From Rhyacophila brunnea (lineage: Eukaryota; Arthropoda; Insecta; Trichoptera; Rhyacophilidae), in assembly GCA_022495005.1 (NCBI GenBank), contig JAGYXB010001964.1:1240001-1304000 (forward strand): a DNA stretch of 64,000 nt, read 5' to 3'. The notes beneath the pieces were generated by a model. That model was not told where the DNA came from. It saw only the letters and a list, made by a program, of their open reading frames with translations, and searched no databases. The first letter of the stretch is position 1. Each line of letters opens with the position of its first letter. This document shows, piece after piece, positions 11,931 to 23,394 of this stretch. The translations under genes and the position numbers were made by a program.

Positions 11931-12516
11931 GATTATGAGTAAGAAAATGTAATCGTTTCCGCTACATTGTTTTGTTTTGACAATATTACATACATAATTA
12001 AATTGTGTCATCATTGTAATGCTGAGTTGCATGATTGCTACATATTCCTTATGTATTGATTTCATCAAAGAAACTTATGCTTTGTATTCTGGTACGGATA
12101 TAAGTATATATAATAAAGAAAGAAATGTGATTTACTTTGAAAAAAAATCAGACTATGCAACAAAAGTAGGTACTCCCTTCCAAAACCACGATTATGCATG
12201 CGAACGACGTTAGGGCTGTACGAAATACTTTGTATGAGAAATTGCGCACACATCAATAACGATATTTCAATAAAATCATTTCCACTGAAAAAATGGGTCT
12301 TCATATTTCACAATAGATTATTTATTGTATCGTAGAAGTGAAAAGCTTTCTTCTTTTAGAAATAGAGCTTTAGACCTACGTCAAGTTTTATTGCGAGATA
12401 AGTTTGAGAGACTTGTTAAAACATCATAAACTTGAGAAATAATAATGGAAAGGTGAAAGGTAATTTTTATACGTATACGTATAAAAACGTACACGGCATA
12501 TGTGTAACGATATTCC
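11931..12516. other. Unrecognised A+T-rich sequence
   Basis: Short overlapping ORFs on both strands (12019-12304) show no recognisable domain. No repeat borders were seen. Confidence 0.4.
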
Positions 12517-13193
12517 TAGGGATTGCAATACCAAATAAAAATATCAATACCGCTTTTTAAGTATTTATTATTGAATATCGGTTTTAATACCGGTAGTCGT
12601 TACAACATAAAAAACAGTAAATAAAGCTAATAAAATCTCTTTAAAACAATATCATATTTATGGCAAAAACCTACCTACATTTATTATGATGAAATATAAA
12701 AATATGTATTGATCATAGAACTGGTGATTTTCACAAATAATTTCAATATATTGATAATTTTAACTAAAAGGCTTATTAATTAAGTGAAAATAAGTGCAGG
12801 TGCAGAAAAAGCTCCTTCAACACTTATAGAGTAATATCAATAATTATTGTATTATAGAATAATTAAAATTTTGTCACGGATGTTTTCTATTTCGAAATAA
12901 TATTATGATAATTTATCTGGACAATTTTATAAATAGGTATATTTGATGGATTTTATTTTGTTGTTATTTCACCTCTGTTGGATTCAGTCGATATATTTTC
13001 ATTTTAGCTGCACATAACTTATACACTCAATTTAATAGGCAATACAGTAAAAAGTAATGAAAAATAACATTAAATTCATTTTCAAAACGTAAACGAGTGT
13101 GGTTTTTTAATACCGTAAATTCCGGAATTTTAAATTTTTAAAACCGGTATTTCGGTATTGATATACACTGGAATACCGGTATTGCAATCCTTA
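12517..13193. mobile_element. hAT MITE family 'TACCGGTA', short member
   Basis: Starts TAGGGATTGCAATACC and ends GGTATTGCAATCCTTA, giving inverted termini. The flanking octamers are GATATTCC (12509-12516) and GATATTCG (13194-13201), a 7/8 match typical of a hAT 8-bp target duplication. The 677-bp interior aligns in reverse orientation with 59887-60535. No transposase is encoded. Confidence 0.88.
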
Positions 13194-13329
13194 GATATTC
13201 GGTCATTTTTTTTCAGTATACTGATTAGAATTGTTTTATTATAATTTGTGTACTAATATAATATATATAGATATAGCCAGAAACTTTGTAGCATAGCGAG
13301 GCATGAAAAAATCCATGTCGAAGCGTAAC

Positions 13330-13445
13330 GCGTAATTGTGGCACAAGGAGGCAAGCAAGATTAGGTATGCGACGTGGTAGAGGTCGCCAAGCTGATGAAA
13401 TGGTAATGTACCGAATAATGTCGATAGGCGAGTGGATACCACCTA
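13330..13445 (+). mobile_element. Short LINE RT-tail relic (RTE-like), weak
   Basis: In one frame the plus strand reads 'DVVEVAKLMKW' followed by stops. This resembles the 'RDVVEKIAKLKWQWAGHIAR' block C-terminal to RT in RTE-type LINEs. It is only a few dozen codons long, so the call is tentative. Confidence 0.35.
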
Positions 13446-13521
13446 GACAAAAGGGCGGATTTAATCGATCGGGGGCCTTACGCGCTGCACCAATTGGGAG
13501 CCCTATGGTATAATAATAACC

Positions 13522-13857
13522 CCCGTTTCAGACGGGACACCGGTGTCGCGCTCGTAGACAATAAGGAGGCCTTTGTATTCCAATAAAAGGGGCCTTTGTA
13601 TTATGTTTATGAACGCCCAGAGCTAATGAGTCAACGCATAGTTTTGCGATATAAATTAGAACATAAAATTGGCTGCGGTCATAAAAACATGTGTATCTGC
13701 GGCTTGAGAATGTAGTGGCCGACGGAAAAATGTACCGGACACGCTTTGACTGATTAACTCGGGGCGTTCATAAACATAATACAAAGGCCCTTTTATTCGA
13801 ATACAATAGCCTCCTTATTATATAAGAGCGCGACACCGGTGTCCCGTCTGAAACGGG
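13522..13857. mobile_element. MITE with about 120-bp terminal inverted repeats
   Basis: The left end CCCGTTTCAGACGGGACACC is repeated in reverse complement at the right end (…GTCCCGTCTGAAACGGG). The inverted similarity continues inward about 120 bp with small indels (both sides contain GGCCTTTGTATTATGTTTAT). The terminal 15 bp is itself nearly palindromic. No ORF. Target duplication not resolved; superfamily unknown. Confidence 0.85.
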
Positions 13858-13864
13858 TCTTATA

Positions 13865-13965
13865 CTCGAATAAACTATTTATTTTATTCAACGAACATTT
13901 TTTGCGAATGTAACATTCTAAATTATATTGAACATACATAATTTGAAAACACATTAGATATACAT
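13865..13965 (+). repeat. End module of the tRNA-cored foldback family
   Basis: Contains TTATTTTATTCAACGAAC, then GAATGTAACATTCTA, then TTGAACATACATAATTTG and GAAAACAC. The same module recurs at 16675, 23395, 29475, 34010 (rc), 35636, 35810 (rc) and 61780 (rc). Here no tRNA-like core follows, so it is a fragment or an end of a longer decayed copy. Confidence 0.6.
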
Positions 13966-14170
13966 ATTTATATAATACCTACCTACTAGAAACAATTTTT
14001 TTTTGAAAACTGATATGCATTTCATGTAAGAAGTACTATATACATTTGCCAAACTTGTAATAGTTCTTTATAATAAATAGTTCCACATTGCAAGAACAGT
14101 ATACAAACGTATCTGCAAGTAATTTTTTTGCGTAATCGTTTTGACATTAGGGTCCCCTTCCAGCGGGTTT

Positions 14171-14310
14171 ATTCTATACTTATCATGAGTGATCTCTCTC
14201 TAAGAGAGGTGCTGTTAAAATATAGCACTCATTGCAACAATTAGAACCAACTTATTGTAATTGTTACAATAAGTGCTAATACTTTGATACAAACCTATCC
14301 TAAGTTTGAT
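14171..14310 (+). mobile_element. CTATTCTATA MITE, partial copy
   Basis: Shares TTATTCTATACTTATC, AGAGAGGTGCTGTTAAAA-TAGCAC and AACTTATTGTAATTGTTACA with the elements at 16831-17341 and 39680-39976. One terminus is missing or badly diverged. Confidence 0.6.
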
Positions 14311-15215
14311 AATATCTATCACTTTATCACTTTAGCGGTCGATAAATATAGAATATACCCACTGCGTAGATAAATGAACTTCTCGGATTATACTGCACAA
14401 GTGTAATAAAGACATGTTGGTCATTATTTAATATATTTACGAAAACTAAAAATATGATATCGCATACTACTTTATACAAAACTTCTGTGTGCTGAGATTG
14501 GAAACATTTGTGCATACAGTTTCACTAGACTCTTAGAGGAAGTGATTAACTTTCAACGTTGTTGTATGGTTAAAAACTCTGTATCATTTACGTGTTATTT
14601 TAAATAAATTTGTTCATATTATAATGTAGATTTAATGAAATAATAATAAAAAAATATTGAACATGAAATATCCTTAGAATCGTATGGAGATGTATCCAAC
14701 GAGTCCAGTTATTCGGCACGATATTTCAGCGAGTTTCGCGCCGTCTCTTGGCGCAGTGGAAAGCGTTGTTTTAAAAATAAAACCTCCTTGAAAATGGGAA
14801 ATGGTTTTCCGATAGCGTTATCGATATGGCCGCCATGACACTTTCCTGAATACGTGAGATCATTGTCGCCTCTTCTGCGCTGGACGCTGTAAAATTTTAT
14901 CAGATTTTTTTACGCCCTTGTTCGCAGGGCTTCCGGCGAAAATATGACAACGTGATACAAAAAGGGTTCCGGGCAATCGATGCTGGTGTTTTATGGAGCG
15001 GCATGTAGGGAGAATAAAGAAGTTATGGTTTCTCAAGTGAAACAGATCCTCGCCGGAATAGATTTATAGATTTCATAACGTACTTTCTTCGGGTTTTATA
15101 TTACAAAATGGAACGGAGATCTGTTTTACAAAATTCTAAACATAACAATTATTACACTTCATACATTTCAAAAACTATTTTGTTCATACATATTTATCTG
15201 TAATGTATGATAGTA
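14311..15215. other. Unassigned sequence with a non-repetitive GC-richer block
   Basis: 14690-15010 is distinctly less A+T-rich, is not repeated in the window, and has no convincing ORF. It contains short homeobox/GATA-like and palindromic words (such as GTTATCGATATGG). It could be a regulatory or conserved noncoding segment, but sequence alone does not prove it. Confidence 0.3.
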
Positions 15216-15221
15216 AACATG

Positions 15222-15405
15222 AAAATATGTAAGAGAGAGCGAGAGAGGGAGAAGACGTATTAAACATACACATAAAAGCAAATTTTAAATATAACCTAAC
15301 ACCCAAATAGAGAAATCATTTATTTTAATAAAGTCGTGAAAGAAAACAGGTGATAGGATACTCTCATAATAGTTTGACAGATGGTACAGGCAGTAATATC
15401 ATATT
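15222..15405 (+). repeat. Dispersed repeat pair member (with 18415-18635)
   Basis: Shares a GAGAGCGAGAGAGGGAGAAG-like purine tract, GCGTATTAAA, AGCAAATTTTAAAT, CGTGAAAGAAAACA and ATACTCTCATAA in the same order with 18415-18635. No ORF; class unknown. Confidence 0.55.
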
Positions 15406-15423
15406 AAGTACTTTAATGCTATC

Positions 15424-16165
15424 AATGCGCGTGTTTGAACATGTACCTAACCGAAAAAAATCTGTTTTCAAAACGGTACATGTTCAAATACGCGCGTTAA
15501 CATGATCTTACTCCCTACTTTTTTACAGTTATAGTTTATCAATTTATGGCTACGGCAGTATGTTATAGCTTAACTACTGGGAAATGTCAATAGAAATGGC
15601 GTATTTCAAAACAATACAACCTTATTCTTAGGTCAATAATTATTATAAAACAATCATTATTCGTAGCATGTTTAAGTGGTAAAAAACATAGCTTATAATC
15701 AGTATCTTTGAAATTATCTTTAAATGTGTTAATCGTGCCCATTTTCTGAATAATAAAATGCCTAATTCTTGTCAAATTTGGGATCACAGAGATTATAAAA
15801 TGTAATATTTTATCGTAAATATTTCACTATATAATGTTAACATTAATTTTACTAATGGTTTTTTAAATGCGTTTAAAAATTAATAAATCTAAAATATTTT
15901 AACACCAATGCACATGGATGTACTGAAATATGACTGTATTCCAAAACATTAGATCGAGAGGTTTAAAAGAATATTATGTACTATTTTATCTAATAAAAAT
16001 ACTTTATGCAGTCATCAAATTAATAATATTAAAAAATATTAAGGATAATAAGGCTTCAAAAGTATATAAATAGAATATTATCTACAACGTTTAAGGAATG
16101 TCCATGGTTATGCTCTGAAAATACCAAAAAATCTCCATTTTGACCTACGTTGGGCATGTGGGCCC
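15424..16165. mobile_element. Foldback element FB, one-arm copy with centre
   Basis: The centre hairpin of the FB family (GCGCGTGTTTGAACATGTAC and its complement, 15427-15507) is followed by one complete arm to CATGTGGGCCC at 16165. The left arm is lost. The sequence immediately after the end is TTAA (16166-16169), as at the right end of the full copy (50593-50596). That suggests a TTAA target, but no left-hand TTAA is preserved. Confidence 0.75.
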
Positions 16166-16674
16166 TTAAGTGTTGGTTAAGTGTTGGCAAATTGGTCAAC
16201 TATTATTTGTTAGTTTTGATTGTACTATTGGCGCGTAGGGAATATTATTTAAATGCAGAATAAACGTATTTTTGAATAATATCATAGAGTAAACAAAAAC
16301 CATGTCCGTTCGCAAACCCGCTTTGTTTATTTACCTTGTTCACGAGAGCGGGGAATATTTTAACCATAATGCATATTTAAATAAGCCTACGGGATTCTAT
16401 TAACTTTCATTTGGGAGGCTAACTTAGCGCAAAAACCTTTTAAATTATACTTATTTATCTTAAGTCCTTTAAAAACATGGCCAAAGAGTAAAAGGCAGCG
16501 CTTGATTTGCATCGCGGAATTATTTGTAATTATAACGGCATTAAATAATTATTTTATCAGTGTCTTATTAAGGAATGGAATTTATTCCATTTCATAGATA
16601 CAACTTCGTCAAAAAATAAGTGCATCATAATGCTATTGCTTATACAAAATTAAAAAATTACTGACATTATAAGG
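16166..16674. other. Non-repetitive block, possible conserved noncoding DNA
   Basis: 16270-16565 has no similarity to other parts of the window and no ORF. It contains a cluster of homeodomain-type words (ATTTGCAT, TTATTTACC, GTAATTATAA, TTAAATAATTA). This is the style of a developmental enhancer, but it is only an impression from composition. Confidence 0.25.
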
Positions 16675-16775
16675 AACTATTTCTTTTATTCAACAAATAA
16701 TTCACAAAATTTGAGAATGTAACATTCTTTGTATTATTGAACGTACATAATTTGAAAACACATCACTATTGGCTT
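16675..16775 (+). repeat. End module of the tRNA-cored foldback family
   Basis: TTTCTTTTATTCAACAAATA, GAGAATGTAACATTCTTTG, TTGAACGTACATAATTTG, GAAAACAC: same block order as the other members. No tRNA-like core was identified next to it. Confidence 0.6.
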
Positions 16776-16830
16776 GACAGTTCCGCCGGGCGTCGTATTT
16801 TGTTCAAACGATTTTTTATAGATCTGTTAG

Positions 16831-17341
16831 TCTATTCTATACCCCAGAGCGGCTATCGACGGCTAAAGAAACTTTATCATTTCAATTTTAATTAAATTCA
16901 ATTTTATTTATTAAGGAAACAAACAGTTACACATTGATTTCAAAAATTGAAAATATAATAATGAAAAGTTATTGCAACCAGCAAAGTTTCCATGTACACA
17001 TTATAATATAGTTAACCCTAACAAGATAGAGAGTAAGAATAACATAAATATAAAGAAATTACATAAGAAAATTACATGAGAAAAATGAAGAAGAATAATG
17101 AATAATTAAATTATATTAAAAAAAATGTTTCTGTATTGAAATATTATAATGTTACAATAAGTTAGCCGTCTAAATTGCCAAAACTGTCTATCTCACTCTA
17201 AAAGTTAGCACTGTCAAGAGAGGGGCTGTTAAAACATAGCACTTTTTGAAAGTTTAGACGGTTAACTTATTGTAACAATTAACCGCCTCAATACGTAAAT
17301 ATGATAAACTACCGTCGATAGCCGCCGTATGTATAGAATAG
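16831..17341. mobile_element. CTATTCTATA MITE, long copy
   Basis: Begins TCTATTCTATACCCC…GCGGCTATCGACGG and ends with the complement (CCGTCGATAGCCGCCGTATG then TATAGAATAG). Inside, 17151-17276 is a second inverted pair (TTACAATAAGTTAGCCGTCT and its complement), shared with 39680-39976. The extra 200 bp relative to the 39.7-kb copy (about 16880-17140) looks like an insertion. No coding potential. Confidence 0.8.
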
Positions 17342-17797
17342 CTTCCTTGAGGTGTTTTCAAATGATGTACTTATGTGAAATTATAACATTCACAAAATCA
17401 AACTATTTTTTTATTCAATTACATTATTTATTATGTATAATAAAATCGATGAATTTTAAATCGTTGAATATTGCACCTCCCTATTATTTCGAGCAAAAAA
17501 ATGTTAACTGAATAGTAAACTAGTTTAAAAAAAATTTCACCTTTCCAGTTGAAATAACAAATAAAATTATCTGCCAAAGGTAACAAGTGATTTTGTGATA
17601 CACTCTTATTTTCAGAAGGGCCAAATTAAATACGAAGTAGTATGCATATATTTATAAAAATGACAAAATCTTATTTCATTTCCCGACATAATATTTTTAT
17701 AAAAAAAATCTTGCCGGCCACAGAAGATCATACTAATTATTCATCGCAATATTATACCACAAGTACACACGGATATCAATCGATACTATCAACCCGT

Positions 17798-17860
17798 CTT
17801 AATCCACTGCTGGATGAAAGCCTCCGTAAGCTGATTCCACACTTCTCGATCCTGTAAGTT
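17798..17860 (-). mobile_element. RTE-like LINE 3' tail
   Basis: On the minus strand the frame reads 'DREVWNQLTEAFIQQWIKTG', the characteristic C-terminal end of insect RTE-like ORF2. Only this end is recognisable. Confidence 0.65.
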
Positions 17861-18414
17861 TACTGTCTGGCATTTTTATTCATATAATATAAGAAAGAAA
17901 ATTGAATTTTTGTGGGTTTTAAGCAAAATTTTATGTTAATAAGTTTCAAAACGCATGGACACTCTGTAGTTACTGAAAGACTTCAGTGAATCGTTATTTT
18001 TAAGCGTTCATGTAAATGTTACATTAAAACATCTATTCACTCGTTTGCATAGATAATTTATTTCATGTTTTAATTTGCATAAGCTAACAAAATTATAGCT
18101 AACCCAGTAAGTTGATATCATTCAACAGTTAGTAACATAACAGTAATATCTGTGCATATCCAATATGGATAGGTACGTGCATATTGCGTTTCAGTAACTT
18201 ATTGATAACATTACCATCGTCTCTGGTATGGTTCCAAGAATCAATATTGTTTCCGACTTCAATTATTGTCTATGCTAACTTACCGTAGCAATGATAATAT
18301 TACTTTATTTGAAACAATGGTTCGATATTCGAATGGTTTATATTTAATTGCATGAGTTGTATAATATGTGAAATTACATTATACATTTGTCTTGATTAGC
18401 GTGTAACGCGTGAG
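17861..18414. other. Unrecognised A+T-rich sequence
   Basis: Nothing recognised: no ORF, TIR or repeat match. Confidence 0.4.
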
Positions 18415-18640
18415 ATAAAACATATGTATATGTATTGGAGATAGCGAGACAGGGAGAAGGCGTATTAAAAGTGGTAAATTAAGAGAAAATATATACGTAA
18501 TCGCAAATTTTAAATTAAAAAAAAATAGCTCGCACGAAAATAAAGAACTCGGGTCGCGAAAGAAAACAAATTATAATATACTCTCATAACACTTTGGCAG
18601 ATGCTGCAGTGCAGTACAATCTTATTGAGTGTATAGAAAA
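18415..18640 (+). repeat. Dispersed repeat pair member (with 15222-15405)
   Basis: Aligns along its length with 15222-15405; CGCGAAAGAAAACA and ATACTCTCATAA blocks are conserved. No coding content. Confidence 0.55.
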
Positions 18641-18793
18641 ATTAAACTCGATTTTAAAAATGATATATCTCTAAAATATAAAACAAATCTTAGATTCAAA
18701 TTTCAGATTTCAAGATTGCTTAAATCGACGTGAGTGTGCTAAAAATCAACAAAGTGGTGTTGAGATAAGAAATTAATGTGTTATCCGATACAC

Positions 18794-19921
18794 CAGTGTT
18801 TCCCAAACTTTCAACATCTGCGTACCCTTTCTATAATTTCATAACACTGAGTACCCCTCGTCAAAAAAAAAATGCATATTCTTTAATAACAATTAAAATA
18901 TATTTATTTTTTCCTTTCCGTTAGTACATAAACAAAATAATAAACGAAAAATAAAATTTATTAATAATAAAATGTAAATAAAATACTTAAATAAAAGTTA
19001 TATTATAAATAACATTAATTATAATGATTGAGAAGGATGAAATTATTTATGTTGAGACAGATCATCATAATTTGGTTCACCGGTTGTTAAATTTAATCTG
19101 AGATACGGTTCCATATCAAAAAGCCTACTCATTTTTACAAGGTTTTATTAGCTCGTATTCTTATTTGTCCGGTGGTTCTTTGTCCGGAACAAATCTTGCA
19201 ATCGATTTTTAACTAACTTCCCGACTAGCTAGACATTTGACACTTTCATAATATATCAGAACACGATGCCAATGCATTTTTTTAAATACTTTTAGCCATC
19301 TTTAAGTAGAATTGAATTCATTTTCAGTTAATTCTGTTTTGTATGAAAAGTTATTTCGACACCATTATTGGTTGCTAAGCGGATTGTCCAAGCAACTAAA
19401 TTATTAATATATACGTGTGTTACTATGGAAATCAATATGACATTTCAGTATTATTTCTATCAAGTACAAATTTTTTTGATCGTTTAAGCTAGTCAAGTCA
19501 AGTTTATATGATTCAACAGAATATTTAAAAACGTTGTATTTAAAAAGTTATTTTTATCTTGTAATTATTTGACTTAATACAAATGCTGAAAAAGCAACTT
19601 CACATAGATATGATGTTGGAAGAGGCAATATGTATTTCAGGACTTTCTCTATTAAAACTAGATATACATATTGTATTTTAAACCAGAATGATGTTAAAGT
19701 ACAACACTCTTTATATTTATTTTTTAATAATCGGTCTGAAGCTAATTATTCCAACAATTGCTCTTCTTCCGCATGTGATAAACCTTCTAGCATGGATGTT
19801 GTATTGATGTCGTATTAATGCTTGTTGCACTAGGCGCAGCCAAAGCCCGGTGCAGCGCGTACCCCCACCAAACTCTTCCCGTACCCCAGGGGGTACGCGT
19901 ACCAAACTTTGGGAAAGACTG
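18794..19921 (-). mobile_element. hAT element (ZBED5-like transposase relic) split by an AR insertion
   Basis: The ends are 18-bp TIRs: CAGTGTTTCCCAAACTTT at the left and the complement of CAGTCTTTCCCAAAGTTT at the right, two mismatches. Flanking octamers CGATACAC and GGATACTT agree at 5 of 8. On the minus strand 19575-19800 gives 'GLSHAEEEQLLE' and 'LPLPTSYLCEVAFSAF'; 19079-19137 gives 'SRLFDMEPYLRLNLT'. These are consecutive parts of the C-terminal dimerisation region of ZBED5-like hAT transposases. They are separated by AR copy 19143-19570. In-frame stops show it is dead. Confidence 0.85.
19143..19570 (+). mobile_element. AR repeat, copy 2 (inside hAT)
   Basis: Runs from TTTTATTAGCTCGTATTC to TATCTTGTAATTATT, matching the AR consensus but with the outermost CCACG of the left end lost. 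It interrupts the hAT transposase frame between the 'CEVAFSAF' and 'RLFDMEP' blocks, so it is younger than that hAT copy. Confidence 0.85.
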
Positions 19922-20554
19922 GGATACTTTATCCATAAAAAAATATAAACATTAAGGATGATAAAAAACCATCAACTAAGCGTCGTAGGCTAACAGGTTC
20001 GTGTCATATTCAAGAACGTTGTCAGGTGGCACTGCCATATGGTATTTTTTCTAGTTTATATTATAATTCGTTCATTATATTATCAGTATGAAATAATTTT
20101 ATGAGCGTACTGACAAAAATCTGCATATTTCTCTTGAGGTGATGCGTGCTAAGATTCAGTTAAGTGTGATTCTGACATTCAAAGTAATAATATGTTTCAG
20201 TTTAAATCTACTAAAATTGGTTGATTTGTAATATTGTTCAGTCATAAACTGCCTTATGAACGAAAAGAAGAAGCCGATGAATGCATGGTCGTAGTATATG
20301 GAGTCTGCTCTTTCATTATATAGTCAAATTTTGGAGCAAGCATTGGAACAATGGTGGAAGATCAATTAAAGATAACACTCATTATGAGTATCCGTAGAAA
20401 CAAAATTTGAAAAAATGTGAATGAAAGTTTAAGGTTTAATAATTCTAACAGTCGATTGACGCGGAAGGTATGTATAGTTTAGAAAATAATTTGTCAAATT
20501 TTGATCGTGTTCAGGTTGGTGAAAAACGTGTCTCGTAAATATCAGAAGGATAAT
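19922..20554. other. Unrecognised sequence, possibly upstream part of the mariner relic
   Basis: Fragmentary frames near 20260-20400 could be the 5' part of the transposon described next, but no motif is certain. Confidence 0.3.
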
Positions 20555-21010
20555 AGTGTCAAAAGAATGTATAGTTACTGGACGAAGATTCAGATTTTTT
20601 TGTGCCATTTGGTGACTGGAAATAAGACATGGGTAAAATTATACACAATATTATGAGTCTGTGAAATTCGATGAAAGCACAAAGTTCACGTAGAAAAGCT
20701 TCCAGCAAGGTCAAGACAAGGGAAGATTTTTGGTGTTGTAGTACAAGCCTCACTAGATAAACATAACGTAGTAGAGTTTCACTATCAGAATGATAGCTTT
20801 GCAGTATTCTTGTGAAGTAATGCTTACACTATGTGTGTTGCTCCTTCACAAAAACGTGCTGGCCAACATGTCTACAAAGGTACAAGATGCCATTCAAGGA
20901 TGTGGGGTTCAGAAACTAAAACACTCATCTTAAAGTTTTATTCTGCCCCCTTCGGATTATTTACTAAAAATCTTCGAGGATAGTGGTTTCCATGTGATAA
21001 ATAAATAAAA
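20555..21010 (+). pseudogene. Decayed mariner-like transposase
   Basis: Plus-strand frames contain 'FLCHLVTGNKTWVKLYT', matching the mariner 'xLVTGDETWVxxYT' block around the first catalytic Asp (the expected DET is NKT, so the Asp is lost). Further on comes 'LPPSDYLLKIFEDSGF', like 'LAPSDYHLFxxL' near the third acidic residue. Spacing of about 300 bp fits, but there are many stops and frame changes. TIRs were not found. Confidence 0.5.
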
Positions 21011-22267
21011 AAGGTCGTGACGGCTAGTTTTTAGAATAAGATAAATATATTTTTTCAAAAGGTTTAATGTCTTTGCAGGAATTGTGGATAAAGTGCATTC
21101 AAATGTCAAGTGACTAAATTATAGAATGAAAAAATATACGGAATGCCTCTCGTATAGTAGGTACAATGACTTGGCATATTATATTATTTAGAAACAGAAT
21201 GGTATTACGTATTCCATTAGGGATACTGTGATTTTAATTTCAATGTAAAACAATCTAATATCTGAATGACAATTACATTTAAATTAGATGAATACCATTA
21301 TGTAAATAATTATGTTTTATTTAACATAAATTTATGTGTTGTCTGTTAATTTCCAGATTATTTTATTGAATAATTCAAGTCACACAACATATTTTATGAG
21401 AGGATAATATGTCATTCACTTATTGTTATGGAAGGGTGGTAACACTATAAAGGGAAATTTGCCACATATTCAAATAATAATTCTGTGTGTCCACTACGTG
21501 CGTCAAAATATAAAACTTAATAATGACTATGATAGTGCAAATTAACCATTTAAAACGTATTACAACACGAAAATCTTTAAAGAGTAGGAAATAGTATTTT
21601 TCTCATAGCGAAGAAAAATCTATATTATACTAAAAATGAGCATTTCTGTTTTGTTTCAAATTTAATTTTCTATATTTAATTTTTTTAAAGCTAGTTTACA
21701 TCAGAATCAAATTTCTTCGCGTATCATGCTGCCCTGTTTATTATGTGATAATTAAATGCATGAACGAGCAAACCTACGTCATAACTCGTGTTTCATTAAT
21801 GTGCTATATTCAAGGATATATATTTTAATACAACGTGTTTATCTTTGTTTAATATAAATTAATATTCTGTTAATTGAAAAATCAACATAAGAAATTGAAG
21901 TGATTATTTATTTACCCGGTAGGGATGATTTTATAATCTTTCACGCAAGATGGAGTGTTTTACGAAAGGATTAATACTTTCCATTAAAAGCTTGTAATTC
22001 CAGTTCAAAGATTACTAAATCGAAGCTCCAATCCTGATAAATAAATAAACGAGGAAGAGTTTGTCTATGTTTTTCAGAAGTGATCAACCAACAGATAATT
22101 GGGTATTTATTTATTTATAAACGCTGAATGAACCAATGACAATAATTTATATAATGTCAGATACAAAATAAATAAGAATGGCATTCATAAAATGAAAACA
22201 GTTAAAAAAATATTCCAGCACCATTAAGGTATTTTAGAAAACAAACACAAAACCTAGGGCAACCGGT
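21011..22267. other. Unrecognised A+T-rich sequence
   Basis: About 1.25 kb with no convincing ORF, inverted repeat or match to other repeats in the window. Confidence 0.4.
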
Positions 22268-22776
22268 ATTTTACCACGTATTTCTTAGCTCGTATTCTTG
22301 TTTGTCCGGTGATTGTTTATCCAGTACAAATATTGCAATCGATTCTTAACTAATTTTCCGACTAGCTAGACATTTGAAACTTTTAGAATATATCAGTACA
22401 TGATGCCAATGCATTATTTTAATACTTTTAGCCGTCTTTAAGTAGAGTTGAATTCATTTTCAGTTAAGTCTGTTTTGTATGAAAAGTTATTTCAGAAGAA
22501 ATCCGTAAAAAGTAAAAGACTATTATTGGTTGCTAAGGGGGTGGTCCTAGCAACTAAATTATTTATATATATATGTGCATTACTATGGAAATCAAAATGA
22601 TATTTCAGTATTTTATATTTGTTTGTTTGTTTGTTGCAAAATAGAAAACAAATGATTTGTTGGCAATTGCCTTATTTGTCCTAAATTATTAATACATAGA
22701 ATTGTCAAGTTTATATGATTCATCAGAAAATTTAAAAACGTGGTATATAAAAAGTTCTTTTTATCTTGTAATTATT
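22268..22776 (+). mobile_element. AR repeat, copy 3 (near full length)
   Basis: From ATTTTACCACGTATTTCTTA to TATCTTGTAATTATT. It keeps the long form of the interior with the (TTTG)n run and the TTGGCAATTGCCTTATTTGT block also seen in copies 8947-9466 and 56124-56639. Confidence 0.88.
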
Positions 22777-22779
22777 TGT

Positions 22780-22960
22780 GAGTAAATTCAAAAACTATCG
22801 GCCAGTAAAGCATGGTTTTGACGCAAAGTTTTCAACGCCTGTTGCAAGACACTTCACAGCGCCTTCCCCGGATGCACCAAAGTTCAAAGTATTTTCGCTT
22901 TAAAAGCCATCCGCGGGGTCAATAAAACACGTTGTGTTGTAACGTAAGTGCCACGTATTA
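22780..22960. other. GC-richer non-repetitive block
   Basis: No assigned family. One plus-strand frame is open up to a GTAAGTG donor-like site at about 22943, but the peptide is not recognised and no acceptor is evident. Could be an unannotated exon or a conserved noncoding element. Confidence 0.25.
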
Positions 22961-22963
22961 GTA

Positions 22964-23051
22964 GGTTGTATGGAGACTTTATACTCGCCGTTTCACGGAC
23001 GCAAGACGGCGTCGAGATCGGCGTCGCACTGTGGAACGGCTCCATACAACC
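22964..23051. repeat. Compact structured inverted repeat (small MITE or structured RNA)
   Basis: GGTTGTATGGA (22964-22974) pairs with TCCATACAACC (23041-23051). GCCGTTTCAC (22987-22996) pairs with GTGGAACGGC (23031-23040) allowing one G-U. An inner GACGC/GCGTC pair caps it. The two outer helices are contiguous on the 3' side and separated by a 12-nt bulge on the 5' side. GC content is much higher than the surroundings. Confidence 0.6.
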
Positions 23052-23394
23052 GTAGCTTATAAATTTATGGGTGAATTCATTTAATTTACCTCGTCTTATT
23101 TGTATATGACCGCTATTTATGTGGAGAATATTGGAATACGATCGGTTGTTGTGGTATTAAAAATTCTTTTAAATTATTTATTTCAAAGCAGGTTTGAAAG
23201 TGCGTCGATTGTGTGATTGCCGTATCAGTTAAAGTATGGCGTAATGGTAGAGGGTTTAGAAAATATTTAAAGACTTTTTTAATTGATGCTGTATGCATGA
23301 TCAAATTTACAATAGAGTTAAAAGGGCAATAGTCTTGGTTCTCCAGCTTTGTATCGGCCCAATAACTGAATGATAATATTATATTATTTTTAAT

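Noticed and set aside
13500..13870. CRISPR-like repeated words
   Set aside because: The repeats are two inverted arms of a MITE; there is no regular repeat-spacer array anywhere in the window.
14684..14793. Short ORF starting 'MEMYPTSPVIRHDISASF'
   Set aside because: Only about 35 codons, no splice sites or family resemblance; kept only as part of an unassigned block.
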